Source: Janthinobacterium sp. 1_2014MBL_MicDiv (GTDB taxonomy: Bacteria; Pseudomonadota; Gammaproteobacteria; Burkholderiales; Burkholderiaceae_D). Taken from it: 64,000 nucleotides of DNA. Position numbers and translations under genes: made by a program. Position 1 is the stretch's first letter, and each line of letters begins with the position of its first letter. The notes beneath the pieces are model-generated. The model did not search any database. It was not told where the DNA came from and saw nothing but the letters and a program-made list of their open reading frames with translations. The DNA is taken from positions 3,658,001 through 3,722,000 of the forward strand of contig NZ_CP011319.1 in the NCBI RefSeq assembly GCF_001865675.1. Reading direction: 5' to 3'. Below, one piece after another: positions 1-8,243 of the stretch.

Positions 1-536
1 ATGTTCGCCGTCAACTCGCCCCTGCCCTTATTCACCAGGAAACTGCCATCCTGCGCGGCGATATCGTCGTTGAGGGGCACGACGAACACCCCGCCTTCGG
101 CGACCTTGATCGGCAGCGGCGCGCCATTGCCCACCAGGGCCACGCGCACGTCGTCGATGGTCGCGCTCAGCTTGGCGGGAATCAGGCGCAGGGCCATGAC
201 CACGCTGCCGCTCGACACTTGCCACACTTTCCTGGCCGTCTGATAACTGTCCCGGTACGCCATGAAGCGCACGCGCGGCGCCTTCGCATCGCTATTGGCC
301 GTGATCGTCACCGTTTGCGAGGGCAAGGCTTCCACGGCCGGGACTGGCGCCGGCACCGCGGCGGGATCGGTCGCCGGCATAGGCGCCGCGACTGCGGCGG
401 GCACAGGCTCGGCCACGGCGGGCGGCACGCTGGCACTGTGCTGCGGCGCGGAAACCGCCGGCGGCGGCGCGAGCTCCTGGGCCTGGCCCAGCGAGACGAC
501 ACACAACCATCCTGCACAGGCTATCCATGTACGCAT
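1..536 (-). CDS. Secreted protein of unknown function (3' end cut by window)
   Basis: This minus-strand reading frame opens at an ATG (536-534) and runs off the left edge without a stop, so only the N-terminal 178 residues are present. It begins MRTWIACAGWLCVVSLGQAQE, which looks like a Sec signal peptide ending near AQ-A/E. A low-complexity linker rich in Ala, Pro and Val follows (about residues 20-65), then a globular part with alternating beta-like stretches (PRVRFMAYRDSY, SVVMALRLIPAKL, GVFVVPLNDD). The Pro/Ala linker suggests an exported periplasmic protein. I do not recognise the family. It is divergent from the TonB receptor gene, so the 309-bp gap may serve both. Codon usage is typical of the window, which supports it as real. 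Confidence 0.7.
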   Translation of the reverse strand, partial: MRTWIACAGWLCVVSLGQAQELAPPPAVSAPQHSASVPPAVAEPVPAAVAAPMPATDPAAVPAPVPAVEALPSQTVTITANSDAKAPRVRFMAYRDSYQTARKVWQVSSGSVVMALRLIPAKLSATIDDVRVALVGNGAPLPIKVAEGGVFVVPLNDDIAAQDGSFLVNKGRGELTAN

Positions 537-669
537 GCATTTCTTTCATTAAGGAAAATATTTTGTCAGCGCCTGCATTATCGCAGAAGCCCCGCCAACG
601 CGCCGCTACCGGCCCGCATGCACTCTCTTGGTGCACACGCTTGATTATTTGGCAAATACCACTTATATT

Positions 670-688
670 GATAATGATTCTTATTCAC
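670..688. promoter_or_regulatory. Putative Fur box upstream of the TonB receptor gene
   Basis: GATAATGATTCTTATTCAC agrees with the Fur consensus (GATAATGATAATCATTATC) at 14 of 19 positions, including an intact left half GATAATGAT. It lies about 160 bp before the receptor start in an AT-rich patch. It is the only recognisable element in the 309-bp gap (537-845) between two divergent genes. Repression by Fur-Fe2+ in iron-replete cells is inferred from the family of the downstream gene. Confidence 0.6.
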
Positions 689-845
689 GAATCGTGACAG
701 GAATCATGCACGTCCTTTCCACCGCCATGCGCGGTGGAACTGCTATCCAAGCCAGATTCCGGGCCAGCGTCATGCCATCCCCCCAGCTACTGCGCACCTC
801 GCCAGACGAGATAGGAACACCCACGACTAAAAATATTCCAGGAAA

Positions 846-3092
846 ATGATGCAATCGACTACCACCGTCTTCTCTTCTTCGCGCCAGCCCGCCTTGCGCC
901 CCCTCCCCCACCTGCTACAGATCGCCCTGCTCAGCCTTGCCGCCGGCGTGGCCGTGCCGGCGCTGGCGGCCGACACGGCGCCGGCCGACACCGCCGCGAC
1001 CATGCCGGCCGTTACCGTGATAGGCCAGTCGACGGCGACGACGGAAGGCACGCAGTCGTACACGGCGGGCGAAACGCGCAGCGCCACGCGCATGGAGCTG
1101 TCGCTGCGCGAGACGCCGCAATCGGTCAGCGTCATCACGCGCCAGCTGCTCGATGACCTGGGCGCCGTGCGCCTGGACCAGGCGCTGGCGCAAACGACGG
1201 GCATCCAGGTAGGCCAGAACGATACGGAGCGCACGACGTTTTACGCGCGCGGCTTCGGCATCAACAATATCCAGATCGACGGCATGGCGCGCGGCGGCAA
1301 TGCGCCGCTGCAAGACACGATCCTATACGACCGCATCGAAGTGATACGCGGCGCCACGGGCTTGATGGGCGGCAAGGGCGACCCGTCGGCCACCATCAAC
1401 ATGGTACGCAAGCGGCCGACCAGGGAATTCCAGGCCAGCGCCGGCCTCATCATGGGTCGCTGGGACGACCAGCGCTTCGAGGCCGACCTCTCCACGCCCC
1501 TGAATGCGGACGGCAGCGTGCGCGCCCGCACCGCCCTGGCCTGGCAAAAACGCGATTCCTACCTGGACATGTACCACGAACGCAAGACGGTCGGCATGGT
1601 CATCGTCGAGGCGGACTTGCGTCCTGGCAGCCTGCTGACGGCGGGCGTCGACTTCCAGGATAACAAGCCCACGGGCGCCACCTGGGGCGCCGTGCCCTAC
1701 TGGAACGCGGATGGCAGCCTGGCCAACTTGCCGCGCAATACCAGCTTCACGACGCCATGGAGCACCTGGGCCAACAAGCAGCACACGGTCTTCACTTCGT
1801 TGGACCAGCGCCTGCCCGGCAACTGGAATATGCACCTCGGTTATGCGCGCACGGAAAGCACGAACCGCACCACCGTCGCCTACGCGGGCGCCGGCCATCC
1901 CGACCCGGCCACGGGTGCAGGCATGCGCCTGTGGACGGGCGCCTGGGGCGCCGGCAAGAACACGGGCGACAATTTCGACGTCTACGCCAGCGGCCCCTTC
2001 ACCTTGCTGGGGCGCAAGCACACGGCCATCGTCGGCTGGAACGGCGGCAACCAGCGCGCACGCTCGCTGGGCGGCGAGGCGGAAATCAATTACCCGGACT
2101 TCATCCCCGATTACCGCAGCTGGACGGGCAACATTCCCCGTCCCGTGTTCCACCCGGACGGCTCGCACACGGAAACGGTGACGCGCCTGGCGGGCGGCTA
2201 CGTGGCCACGCGCCTGAGCCTGGCCGACCCGCTGCACGTGATCATCGGCGCGCGCAGCAGCACCTACCGCACGGACACGCGCAGCTACAACACGCAAGGC
2301 GTATACACGGGCAGCGGCGACTTCGCGGAAACGCGCAATGAAGTCACGCCGTATGTGGGCGCCGTGTTCGACATCAGCAAGCAATATTCGGCGTATGCCA
2401 GCTTCACGCAACTGTTCAATCCGCAGACGAGCAAGGACCGCAACGACAAGTTCTTGCCGCCGGAAACGGGCGACAACGCCGAACTGGGCATCAAGGGCGA
2501 ATTCTATGACGGCAAGCTGAACGCCTCGGCCGCCCTGTTCCACACGAAGAAAAAGAACCTCGCCGAACTCGACCGCTCGGTGCCGCCCGGCTTCCTGCTG
2601 CCCGACGGCAGCCAAGCCATGGTGGCCAATGGCGCGGGCGTGACGGCCAAGGGCGTGGAATTCGACGTCGCGGGCCAGATCACGCCGGCCTGGGAAGCGA
2701 ACGGCGGCTACACCTACCTGCACGCGGCCGAAGCCGATGGCCGCCGCGCCGCCACCACGCAGCCGCGCCACCTGCTGCGCCTGGCCACCAGTTACCGTTT
2801 CGACGGCCGGCTGGCAGGCTTGAAAGTGGGCGGCAGCATGACGGCGCAAAGCGCCACCTACAGCGAATCGTGGTACGGCCGTCCGCCATCGGGCGACATC
2901 ACGAATATCCCGCAGGCCGGCTACGCGCTGTACAACGCCATGGCCAGCTATGCGCTCGGCAAGCACGCCAGCGTGCAGCTGAACGTCAACAACCTGCTGG
3001 ATAAAAAATACTACCGCAACGTGGGCTTCTTCGACGGCGTGTTCTGGGGCGAGCCGCGCAATATCAGCCTGTCCGTGCGCAGCACGTTCTAA
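846..3092 (+). CDS. TonB-dependent siderophore receptor
   Basis: This 748-residue outer-membrane receptor is predicted to import a ferric siderophore using TonB energy. The N-terminus has a signal peptide ending near PALAA. A TonB-box-like PAVTVIG follows directly, so the FecA-type signalling domain is absent and the protein is a plain transporter. The plug domain spans about residues 60-190, with SLRETPQSVSVITRQLL, YARGFGINNIQIDG and YDRIEVIRGATGLMGG. The rest is beta-barrel, ending NISLSVRSTF with the terminal Phe needed for Bam insertion. NVNNLLDKKYYRN is the usual late-barrel motif. AGGA lies just upstream of the ATG. The substrate cannot be read from sequence; the type resembles FhuE/FpvA/FoxA receptors. 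An upstream Fur box suggests iron control. Confidence 0.93.
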   Translation: MMQSTTTVFSSSRQPALRPLPHLLQIALLSLAAGVAVPALAADTAPADTAATMPAVTVIGQSTATTEGTQSYTAGETRSATRMELSLRETPQSVSVITRQLLDDLGAVRLDQALAQTTGIQVGQNDTERTTFYARGFGINNIQIDGMARGGNAPLQDTILYDRIEVIRGATGLMGGKGDPSATINMVRKRPTREFQASAGLIMGRWDDQRFEADLSTPLNADGSVRARTALAWQKRDSYLDMYHERKTVGMVIVEADLRPGSLLTAGVDFQDNKPTGATWGAVPYWNADGSLANLPRNTSFTTPWSTWANKQHTVFTSLDQRLPGNWNMHLGYARTESTNRTTVAYAGAGHPDPATGAGMRLWTGAWGAGKNTGDNFDVYASGPFTLLGRKHTAIVGWNGGNQRARSLGGEAEINYPDFIPDYRSWTGNIPRPVFHPDGSHTETVTRLAGGYVATRLSLADPLHVIIGARSSTYRTDTRSYNTQGVYTGSGDFAETRNEVTPYVGAVFDISKQYSAYASFTQLFNPQTSKDRNDKFLPPETGDNAELGIKGEFYDGKLNASAALFHTKKKNLAELDRSVPPGFLLPDGSQAMVANGAGVTAKGVEFDVAGQITPAWEANGGYTYLHAAEADGRRAATTQPRHLLRLATSYRFDGRLAGLKVGGSMTAQSATYSESWYGRPPSGDITNIPQAGYALYNAMASYALGKHASVQLNVNNLLDKKYYRNVGFFDGVFWGEPRNISLSVRSTF

Positions 3093-3109
3093 ACAGGCGG
3101 ATCGCCGGC

Positions 3110-3168
3110 GCCGGCACGGCGGACGGAACAATGTCCGCCGTGCCGGCATGGCAGTGGTCCACTGCCAT
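3110..3168 (+). terminator. Two adjacent hairpins after the TonB receptor gene
   Basis: A perfect 15-bp stem (3110-3124 with 3133-3147, 8-nt loop) is followed at once by a second perfect inverted repeat, ATGGCAGTGG/CCACTGCCAT with a 1-nt centre (3148-3168). Neither is followed by a T-run, so this is either a non-canonical terminator or an RNA-stabilising 3' structure. Confidence 0.5.
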
Positions 3169-3241
3169 ACAAAGGCGCATTGATGGACATGGCATTGAAA
3201 TAGCCAACAATCATCGATGAATGCGTCCTTGTTTTAATGTT

Positions 3242-3260
3242 TTTTTGATATTATCAAAAA
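3242..3260. promoter_or_regulatory. Perfect 19-bp palindrome in front of the glycosidase-like gene
   Basis: TTTTTGATA-T-TATCAAAAA is a perfect inverted repeat with a 1-nt centre. It ends 19 bp before the ATG of the next gene in an unusually AT-rich stretch, and the gene's SD-like AGGGA lies downstream of it. The position suits a repressor operator over the promoter or start region; as RNA it would be a weak A/U hairpin. No regulator for it is encoded next door. Confidence 0.45.
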
Positions 3261-3279
3261 TTTAAAACAGGGATCTCCG

Positions 3280-5091
3280 ATGAACATGAACAGAACGACC
3301 ATCTGGACGGCGCTGGCAATGGCATGCGCGACCGTGCTGCCCGTGCTTTCCGCAAGCGCGGCCACGCCCGCCTGCACGAACTGCTTTGAAAAACGCTGGA
3401 TTTATTATGGCGGCAATATTACGGCGGCCGCTTCCACGGCCGACGCCAGTTTCAACAAGGTCATCGAACTGATTCATGTCGCCAAGGCGGAGGGGTATAA
3501 CGGCATCGCCCTCAATGCGGGCGGCAGCGGTTCCTATGTGGCCATGCTCAATCCCGCCACCGCGGCCAGATATCCCCATTACTTCCCCAATTTTGCCCTC
3601 GTGGTGCAGGCGGCCAGGGATAACGGCATCGAATTGATACCGGTCGGCGGCGGCCCGGAAGTGCCCGTCAGCGCCGCGCCGGACTTGATCGAGGCCTTGC
3701 CGACCATCGACACGCCGTTCATCGTGCAAGACAGGCGCGCGGTGCCGGTCGGCCTGTCCGCCATCGACGACACCAGTTTTGAAAACAACAGCCCGGCATG
3801 GGAATTGTTTGAAAAAGCGGTCGGCAACACGGTCTATGACCATATAGGCGCGCATACGGGCCAGCGCTCGCTGAAGTTCAGCAAGGCGGGAAACAGCAAT
3901 ATGGCCCGCCTGCACCGCAAACTAAGCAATCTGCGGCCGAATACCGCCTACCGCGCATCGTTCTGGGTCAGGACGGAAAACTACAATCCGGACGCCGCCT
4001 TCAGGATACAGATCACCGATCCCACGGCAAAGGCGCCCATGTACGCGAATGCCAGCGCCGGCCTGGGCTGGGGTACGCAGCAGAACGGCGCCTGGAATGG
4101 CAGCGGCAACACATTGGCCAGCAACCAGGATTGGCAACAATATAATCTGGACTTCAATACGGGGAATAATCCCCTCACGTATTTGTACATCGGCAGCTGG
4201 AAGGCGGATCTGCTGCAAGCCGGCGCCGTCTGGCTCGATGATCTGGAAATCAGGCAGATCGGCCTGGCGCATACGATACGCCGCAATCCCGCCACCCTGC
4301 CCGTCACGGTCAAGTCGGAAGACGGCAGCATCACCTATGTGGAATCGCTCGATTACGTCGTTGGCGTGGAATCGCTGAGCCTGCCCGCGCAAAGCAGCAT
4401 CGGCGAAGGGGCCACCCTGCGCGTATCGGCCTATCAGTCGGCGCAGAACATGACGTCCATGTGGGGCACGCCGGCCAGCGCCTGCTATCAGAAATTCTTC
4501 GACATCCAGAAACAGTACTACGACAATATCCACGGCCTGCTCGGCGGCCCGACGAAATTCTTCCTCTACTACGATGAAAACCGGGTATTCAACTGGGATC
4601 CGGCCTGCGGCAACGTCACGGCCGGCAAATACCTGGCAAATATGATCGAGAAGCACCAGGAAACCCTGCTGCAAGCGTATCCGAACCTGGAACTGTATGT
4701 GTGGAACGACATGTTCGACCCGAAGATGAACGCCATTGCCAAATACTGGGCCGTCAACGGCGACGCGAGCAATTCATGGGAAGGCTTGAAAACGAATACG
4801 GTTATCGTCAACTGGAGCGACGAAGGGACGGCCAAGCGCAAGGCGTCGCTGGAATTCTTCCATGGCCGCGGACACCGGCAAATGATCGCCGGCTACTATG
4901 ACGACAGCGCCCTCGCCACCGGCAACGTGCACTCCTGGATGGAGGCGCTGGCGCAGGCGGAAAGCAATGGCGTGACGGGCGTCAACGGCTTCATGTACAC
5001 GGCCTGGCGCGGCAATGCCGGCTATGCCGACGTCAAGGCCGTCGCCGACTACATCAAGCTGCATTATCCGCAGCGCTGGCCGCAGCAGTAA
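3280..5091 (+). CDS. Secreted glycoside-hydrolase-like protein with inserted carbohydrate-binding module
   Basis: This 603-residue protein has a signal peptide (about 1-28, ending SASA-A). A barrel-like segment follows (35-155; RWIYYGGNI, EGYNGIALNAGG, NGIELIPVGG). Residues 160-320 look like a jelly-roll carbohydrate-binding module of the CBM4/9/22 type: DDTSFENNSPAWELF, GQRSLKFSKAG, RLSNLRPNTAYRASFWVRT-like, WLDDLEIRQIG. The barrel then resumes with FFLYYDENRVFNWD, in which D432/E433 are plausible catalytic acids, and ends in NGFMYTAWRG. The layout of a TIM barrel interrupted by a CBM fits a polysaccharide-active enzyme acting outside the cytoplasm. I cannot name the GH family or substrate. 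AGGGA precedes the start, and a perfect palindrome (3242-3260) suggests specific control. Confidence 0.65.
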   Translation: MNMNRTTIWTALAMACATVLPVLSASAATPACTNCFEKRWIYYGGNITAAASTADASFNKVIELIHVAKAEGYNGIALNAGGSGSYVAMLNPATAARYPHYFPNFALVVQAARDNGIELIPVGGGPEVPVSAAPDLIEALPTIDTPFIVQDRRAVPVGLSAIDDTSFENNSPAWELFEKAVGNTVYDHIGAHTGQRSLKFSKAGNSNMARLHRKLSNLRPNTAYRASFWVRTENYNPDAAFRIQITDPTAKAPMYANASAGLGWGTQQNGAWNGSGNTLASNQDWQQYNLDFNTGNNPLTYLYIGSWKADLLQAGAVWLDDLEIRQIGLAHTIRRNPATLPVTVKSEDGSITYVESLDYVVGVESLSLPAQSSIGEGATLRVSAYQSAQNMTSMWGTPASACYQKFFDIQKQYYDNIHGLLGGPTKFFLYYDENRVFNWDPACGNVTAGKYLANMIEKHQETLLQAYPNLELYVWNDMFDPKMNAIAKYWAVNGDASNSWEGLKTNTVIVNWSDEGTAKRKASLEFFHGRGHRQMIAGYYDDSALATGNVHSWMEALAQAESNGVTGVNGFMYTAWRGNAGYADVKAVADYIKLHYPQRWPQQ

Positions 5092-5121
5092 GTCCCCCTG
5101 GCGCGCCGGCGGCCGCCGCCT

Positions 5122-5898
5122 TTACTGCGGCGCGCTGCGCCAGTGCGCGGGCGCCGGCAGGCAGAAGCCATGCAGCAGGGGACCGCCGACGGGCGCCAGC
5201 ATGGCGGCGCTCACGTGTTCGAAGGCACGCTGGCCGGCCGGCAAGTCGGCCGCCGCCAGGCGCAGCGCGCCGTCCAGCTGGCCGGCGATGGCGGCGTCAA
5301 CCGCCTGCAGCCGGCGGAACAGATGCTTGCCGCCGCCGCTCCAGGCACCGGCCGCGCGCAGGTGCAGGTCGGCCAGCAGTTCGTACAGCTGGCAGGCCAC
5401 GGCCAGCGCCTCGCCCGGGTGGGTGCTGTCAACCAGGTCTTCCAGCGCGGTGGTGATGGCGTAGCGCCGCCGCCGCAAGTTGTCCATATCGAGCACGGGC
5501 GGCCCGGACGCGTCGATGGTTTGCGCCAGCGCCAGCAACTGGGTGTAGTGCGGGCCGGACGCGACGATGTTTTCCCCTTCGGTCACCATGTTGACCAGCG
5601 GCACCGTGCCGCGCGGCGCATCGATTTCTTTACAGAAATATGTGAACGTGGCCACGTCATGCGCGAACAATTCCACCGTGCGCCCTTCGGACACGATGGT
5701 CGAGCGCCAGGCGCAATCGACATGTTCGAACAGCAGCAGCAAGTCGATATCGGACGTGGGCGTCTGCCGGCCCGTGGCAAACGAGCCGCCGATGATGGCC
5801 GCCACGGCCGTGGGATAGCGTTGCTGCACCAGCCGCACGGCTATCGCGCGGATGTCGTCGTAGGTAGGGATAGTCGTCAAGGCCAGCTTTCCGTGCAA
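5122..5898 (-). CDS. MNT-type nucleotidyltransferase domain protein
   Basis: The 258-residue protein carries the nucleotidyltransferase signature GGSFATGRQTPTSDIDLLLL (about residues 37-56), with the GS-x9-DxD metal-binding pattern of the DNA polymerase beta superfamily. A third acidic residue may lie in TVELFAHD. The C-terminal half is alpha-helical (DMDNLRRRRYAITTALEDLVD...), as in kanamycin-nucleotidyltransferase-like and minimal MNT proteins. It could transfer NMP to a small molecule or protein. No HEPN partner is adjacent, so a HEPN/MNT toxin-antitoxin pair is not supported. The frame has no ATG near its start: TTG (5898) is used here, and a second TTG five codons on is possible. It is convergent with the glycosidase-like gene. 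Confidence 0.7.
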   Translation of the reverse strand: MHGKLALTTIPTYDDIRAIAVRLVQQRYPTAVAAIIGGSFATGRQTPTSDIDLLLLFEHVDCAWRSTIVSEGRTVELFAHDVATFTYFCKEIDAPRGTVPLVNMVTEGENIVASGPHYTQLLALAQTIDASGPPVLDMDNLRRRRYAITTALEDLVDSTHPGEALAVACQLYELLADLHLRAAGAWSGGGKHLFRRLQAVDAAIAGQLDGALRLAAADLPAGQRAFEHVSAAMLAPVGGPLLHGFCLPAPAHWRSAPQ

Positions 5899-6004
5899 AA
5901 AACGCTATCCTACACGCGATATGCAGCATGCCGCCATCCTGCTACACTGGCGCTCATCTCATTGACCACGGCCTGCGCCGCGGCGGCATGGACAAGGAAC
6001 GACA

Positions 6005-6571
6005 ATGGAAACCATATGTAAGGTGATACCCTCGCCCGTGGGCGAGCTGACCCTGGTGGCGCGCGGCGCGGACCTGGCCGCCATTTTGTGGGAAAACGAC
6101 AAGCCGAACCGCGTGCGCCTGGGCGACATGCGCGTCGACGACAACTGTGCCGTGCTGCAGGAAACGGCGCGCCAGCTGGGCGAATATTTCGCCGGCACGC
6201 GCCAGCAGTTCGACGTGCCGCTCGATTTTGCCGGCACCACCTTCCAGCAGGAAGTGTGGCAGGCGCTGCTGACGATTCCCTATGGCCAGACGCGCAGCTA
6301 TGGCGAGATCGCGCGCCAGATCGGCCGCCCCGCCGCCGTGCGCGCCGTGGGCGCCGCCAACGGCAAGAACCCCATTTCCATCATCGCTCCCTGCCACCGG
6401 GTCATCGGCGCCACGGGAGAATTGACGGGCTTTGCGGGCGGCTTGCATGCCAAGGAAACCTTGTTGGCGCTGGAAGGCATATCGCTGTCGAGCGACCGCG
6501 AAGCATTGAAGACGGGCCACGCCCGCCGCCGCGCCGTGCAGATTGATGCGGCGCAAGGCTGCCTGTTTTAG
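6005..6571 (+). CDS. ogt: Methylated-DNA--protein-cysteine methyltransferase
   Basis: The 188-residue enzyme repairs O6-alkylguanine by suicidal transfer of the alkyl group to its active-site cysteine. The PCHRV motif is present in IIAPCHRVIGATGELTGFAGG, with nucleophile Cys130. The upstream helix-turn-helix is recognisable (FQQEVWQALLTIPYGQTRSYGEIARQIGRPAAVRAVGAANGKNP). The length matches stand-alone Ogt; there is no Ada-type N-terminal regulatory domain. It stands alone on the plus strand, divergent from the nucleotidyltransferase gene, and is followed after about 60 bp by a DUF1294 gene. Confidence 0.95.
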   Translation: METICKVIPSPVGELTLVARGADLAAILWENDKPNRVRLGDMRVDDNCAVLQETARQLGEYFAGTRQQFDVPLDFAGTTFQQEVWQALLTIPYGQTRSYGEIARQIGRPAAVRAVGAANGKNPISIIAPCHRVIGATGELTGFAGGLHAKETLLALEGISLSSDREALKTGHARRRAVQIDAAQGCLF

Positions 6572-6634
6572 GTCGCCTGTTTTTTATCACGGATGGATGA
6601 CCACGCCATCCGCTCCAGCAACCCTACCCCCACC

Positions 6635-7009
6635 ATGCCTTATCTAGCCATCCTGCTGTTTGCCATCCTGTATTTACTGGCCACTTTCTTTTTCCACATC
6701 CCCGTCCTCGTCGCCCTCGTGTATGGCGTGCTGAGCCTGTGCTGCTTCATCGCCTATGCGCTCGACAAGGCCGCCGCCAGGGAAGGACGCTGGCGCACGT
6801 CGGAGCGCACCTTGCTGCTGCTGGGATTATGCTGCGGCTGGCCGGGCGCCGTGCTGGCGCAGCAATGGCTGCGCCACAAGTCCGGCAAGCGCGCGTTCCG
6901 CGTGCTGTTCTGGCTCAGCGTCGCCATCAATATCGCGGCCTTCGTGTACTGCAGCATGCATTATGCGGCGCCCGATATCGGCACGGAAGTCGCCCCCATC
7001 GAGCTGTAA
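6635..7009 (+). CDS. DUF1294 family membrane protein
   Basis: This small membrane protein (124 residues from the chosen ATG) has two N-terminal hydrophobic segments (PYLAILLFAILYLLATFFF, VLVALVYGVLSLCCFIAYALD). The DUF1294 core follows: ALDKAAAREGRWRTSERTLLLLGLCCGWPGAVLAQQWLRHKSGKRAFRVLFW, then a last membrane segment. DUF1294 proteins, some fused to a cold-shock domain, have no established function. I chose the start at 6635 because the hydrophobic segment begins there. The longer frame from 6593 adds 14 polar residues, and neither start has a clear Shine-Dalgarno sequence. Confidence 0.8.
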   Translation: MPYLAILLFAILYLLATFFFHIPVLVALVYGVLSLCCFIAYALDKAAAREGRWRTSERTLLLLGLCCGWPGAVLAQQWLRHKSGKRAFRVLFWLSVAINIAAFVYCSMHYAAPDIGTEVAPIEL

Positions 7010-7025
7010 GGCCGCGTCCGGCCCC

Positions 7026-7745
7026 TTATTCGCCCAGCAGGCGCAACGATTCCAGCCAGTCGGCCTTCCACTCGCGCAGCAGGGGCTGCGTGGCGAACGC
7101 CTTCTTCAGGTGCGCCATCGGCACGCGGTGCACGTCGTGCAGGCCGAACGCCAGGGTGACGGGATGCCATACATGGCTGTTCTTGCCGCCGCGCGAATTC
7201 TTGCGCACGCGCGCGCCATCGTCGCCAAAGATGCCGACGCCACTGGCGAGCCCCTGCTCCAGGTTCACTTTTCCCACGCCGGCAAAGGCAATCAGGATCT
7301 GTTCGCGGTCCAGGCCCTTCAAGGCGCTGGGCAAGACAAACGGCGCCTTGTCCGTTTCGGACTCGGCCGGCGGCGGCTGCAGCAGTTCCTTGACCAGACG
7401 CAACAGATCGCGCTCCTGGAAGTGCAAGCCGGCGTTGGACACGCGCATGCCCGGCGCCGGCAATTCGATGGGGATATTGCCGGAGTCGCGCGTCAGGCGC
7501 AACCGCACGTCGTCGGCGCCCGACGCCAGGTGCCGCTTGTCCTCGATGAAGACGACGGGCGCCGCATAGCGCGTGACGCCGTCATGGAACAGCTGCGCCC
7601 ACGCATCGCTGTAATCGAGCCAGACATAGGGCAAGCCGCCCTGCTCGAGCAGGCGTGCCAGGGTCCACGGCGTGCCCGTCTGTTGCGCCAGCCAGGCGCA
7701 GGCTTCGGCAGCGGTGGCGCGGTATGGCAGGGATATGGTGGTCAT
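7026..7745 (-). CDS. Conserved protein of unknown function
   Basis: This 239-residue soluble protein begins MTTISLPYRATAAEACAWLAQQTGTPWTLARLLEQGGLPYVWLDYS. No signal peptide or membrane segment is seen. The first 30 residues resemble a small helix-turn-helix-like module (AAEACAWLAQQTGTPWTLARLLEQG). The centre contains LPSALKGLDREQILIAFAGVGKVNLEQGLASGVGIFGDDGARVRKNSRGGKNSHVWHPVTLA, and the C-terminus is helical (MAHLKKAFATQPLLREWKADWLESL). I do not recognise the family and propose no function. The open frame extends upstream to 8177, but the extra part overlaps the small plus-strand gene and lacks normal codon pattern, so I place the start at 7745. Confidence 0.65.
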   Translation of the reverse strand: MTTISLPYRATAAEACAWLAQQTGTPWTLARLLEQGGLPYVWLDYSDAWAQLFHDGVTRYAAPVVFIEDKRHLASGADDVRLRLTRDSGNIPIELPAPGMRVSNAGLHFQERDLLRLVKELLQPPPAESETDKAPFVLPSALKGLDREQILIAFAGVGKVNLEQGLASGVGIFGDDGARVRKNSRGGKNSHVWHPVTLAFGLHDVHRVPMAHLKKAFATQPLLREWKADWLESLRLLGE

Positions 7746-7919
7746 GGCGGTTCCATCGATCAAAGTGGAGCGCAGTGTAGCAGACGCCGCCATGGCAGCC
7801 AAAGCCAGCGCATTGGGCGCGCCTTTTTCATGCGATGTGCTAGGCTGGATGCAGCTGCACATTTCTGCACGCGCCTGTGCCAGCCCGGCCGCATGGCGCA
7901 CCATAGCGAGGGGAAGATC

Positions 7920-8099
7920 ATGCAATCCAGCACCAACGCCGCCACCACGCCCGCCCCGCCACCGGAGCGCGATTCGCCCACGCCGGCCCGCGAAAGCCAT
8001 GCCGAGGAAGCGCTCGATGAAGCACTGAAAGAAAGCTTTCCTGCCAGCGACCCGATCGCCATTGCCGTGCCGAAACCATCGAACAAGGCGCCGGCCTGA
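7920..8099 (+). CDS. Small conserved protein with ESFPASDP motif
   Basis: This 59-residue protein has a strong Shine-Dalgarno sequence (GAGGGGAAG, 7 nt before the ATG) and an intrinsic terminator right after it. The first half is disordered and rich in Pro, Ala and Thr; the second half carries EEALDEALKESFPASDPIAIAVPKP. Short proteins with this E-x-x-L-x-E-x-L-x-E-S-F-P-A-S-D-P element are common in Burkholderiales and other Proteobacteria and have no known function that I can name. The good ribosome site plus dedicated terminator support a real monocistronic gene. Confidence 0.75.
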   Translation: MQSSTNAATTPAPPPERDSPTPARESHAEEALDEALKESFPASDPIAIAVPKPSNKAPA

Positions 8100-8124
8100 C
8101 GGCCAGTCCTTCCAGCACCACACC

Positions 8125-8148
8125 AGCCACCGTTGCGGTGGCTTTTTT
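8125..8148 (+). terminator. Intrinsic terminator
   Basis: GCCACC-GTTGC-GGTGGC is followed by six T, about 25 bp after the stop of the 59-residue protein gene. Confidence 0.85.
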
Positions 8149-8175
8149 GTTGCTGGCGGAATCCGGCATCGAAGC

Positions 8176-8225
8176 AAAAAGCCCCGCCGGGCGGCGATGG
8201 TCTAGGCATCGCGCCGGGCGGGGCT
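8176..8225 (-). terminator. Intrinsic terminator of the cyd operon
   Basis: On the minus strand, AGCCCCGCC (8180-8188) pairs with GGCGGGGCT (8217-8225), with an inner stem GCGATG/CATCGC and a run of five U at the end. It lies 18 bp beyond the cydX stop and ends the cydDCABX transcript. Confidence 0.85.
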
Positions 8226-8243
8226 CGTCAATCGCGAAGGCGA

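Noticed and set aside
846..3092. FecA-type signalling receptor with sigma/anti-sigma pair
   Set aside because: The receptor lacks the N-terminal STN domain and no FecI/FecR genes are nearby.
1323..3149. Minus-strand ORF of 608 codons opposite the TonB receptor gene
   Set aside because: Shadow frame; translation lacks any family signature.
5122..5898. HEPN/MNT toxin-antitoxin system
   Set aside because: The MNT-type nucleotidyltransferase is much longer than minimal MNT antitoxins and no HEPN gene with an RX4-6H motif is adjacent.
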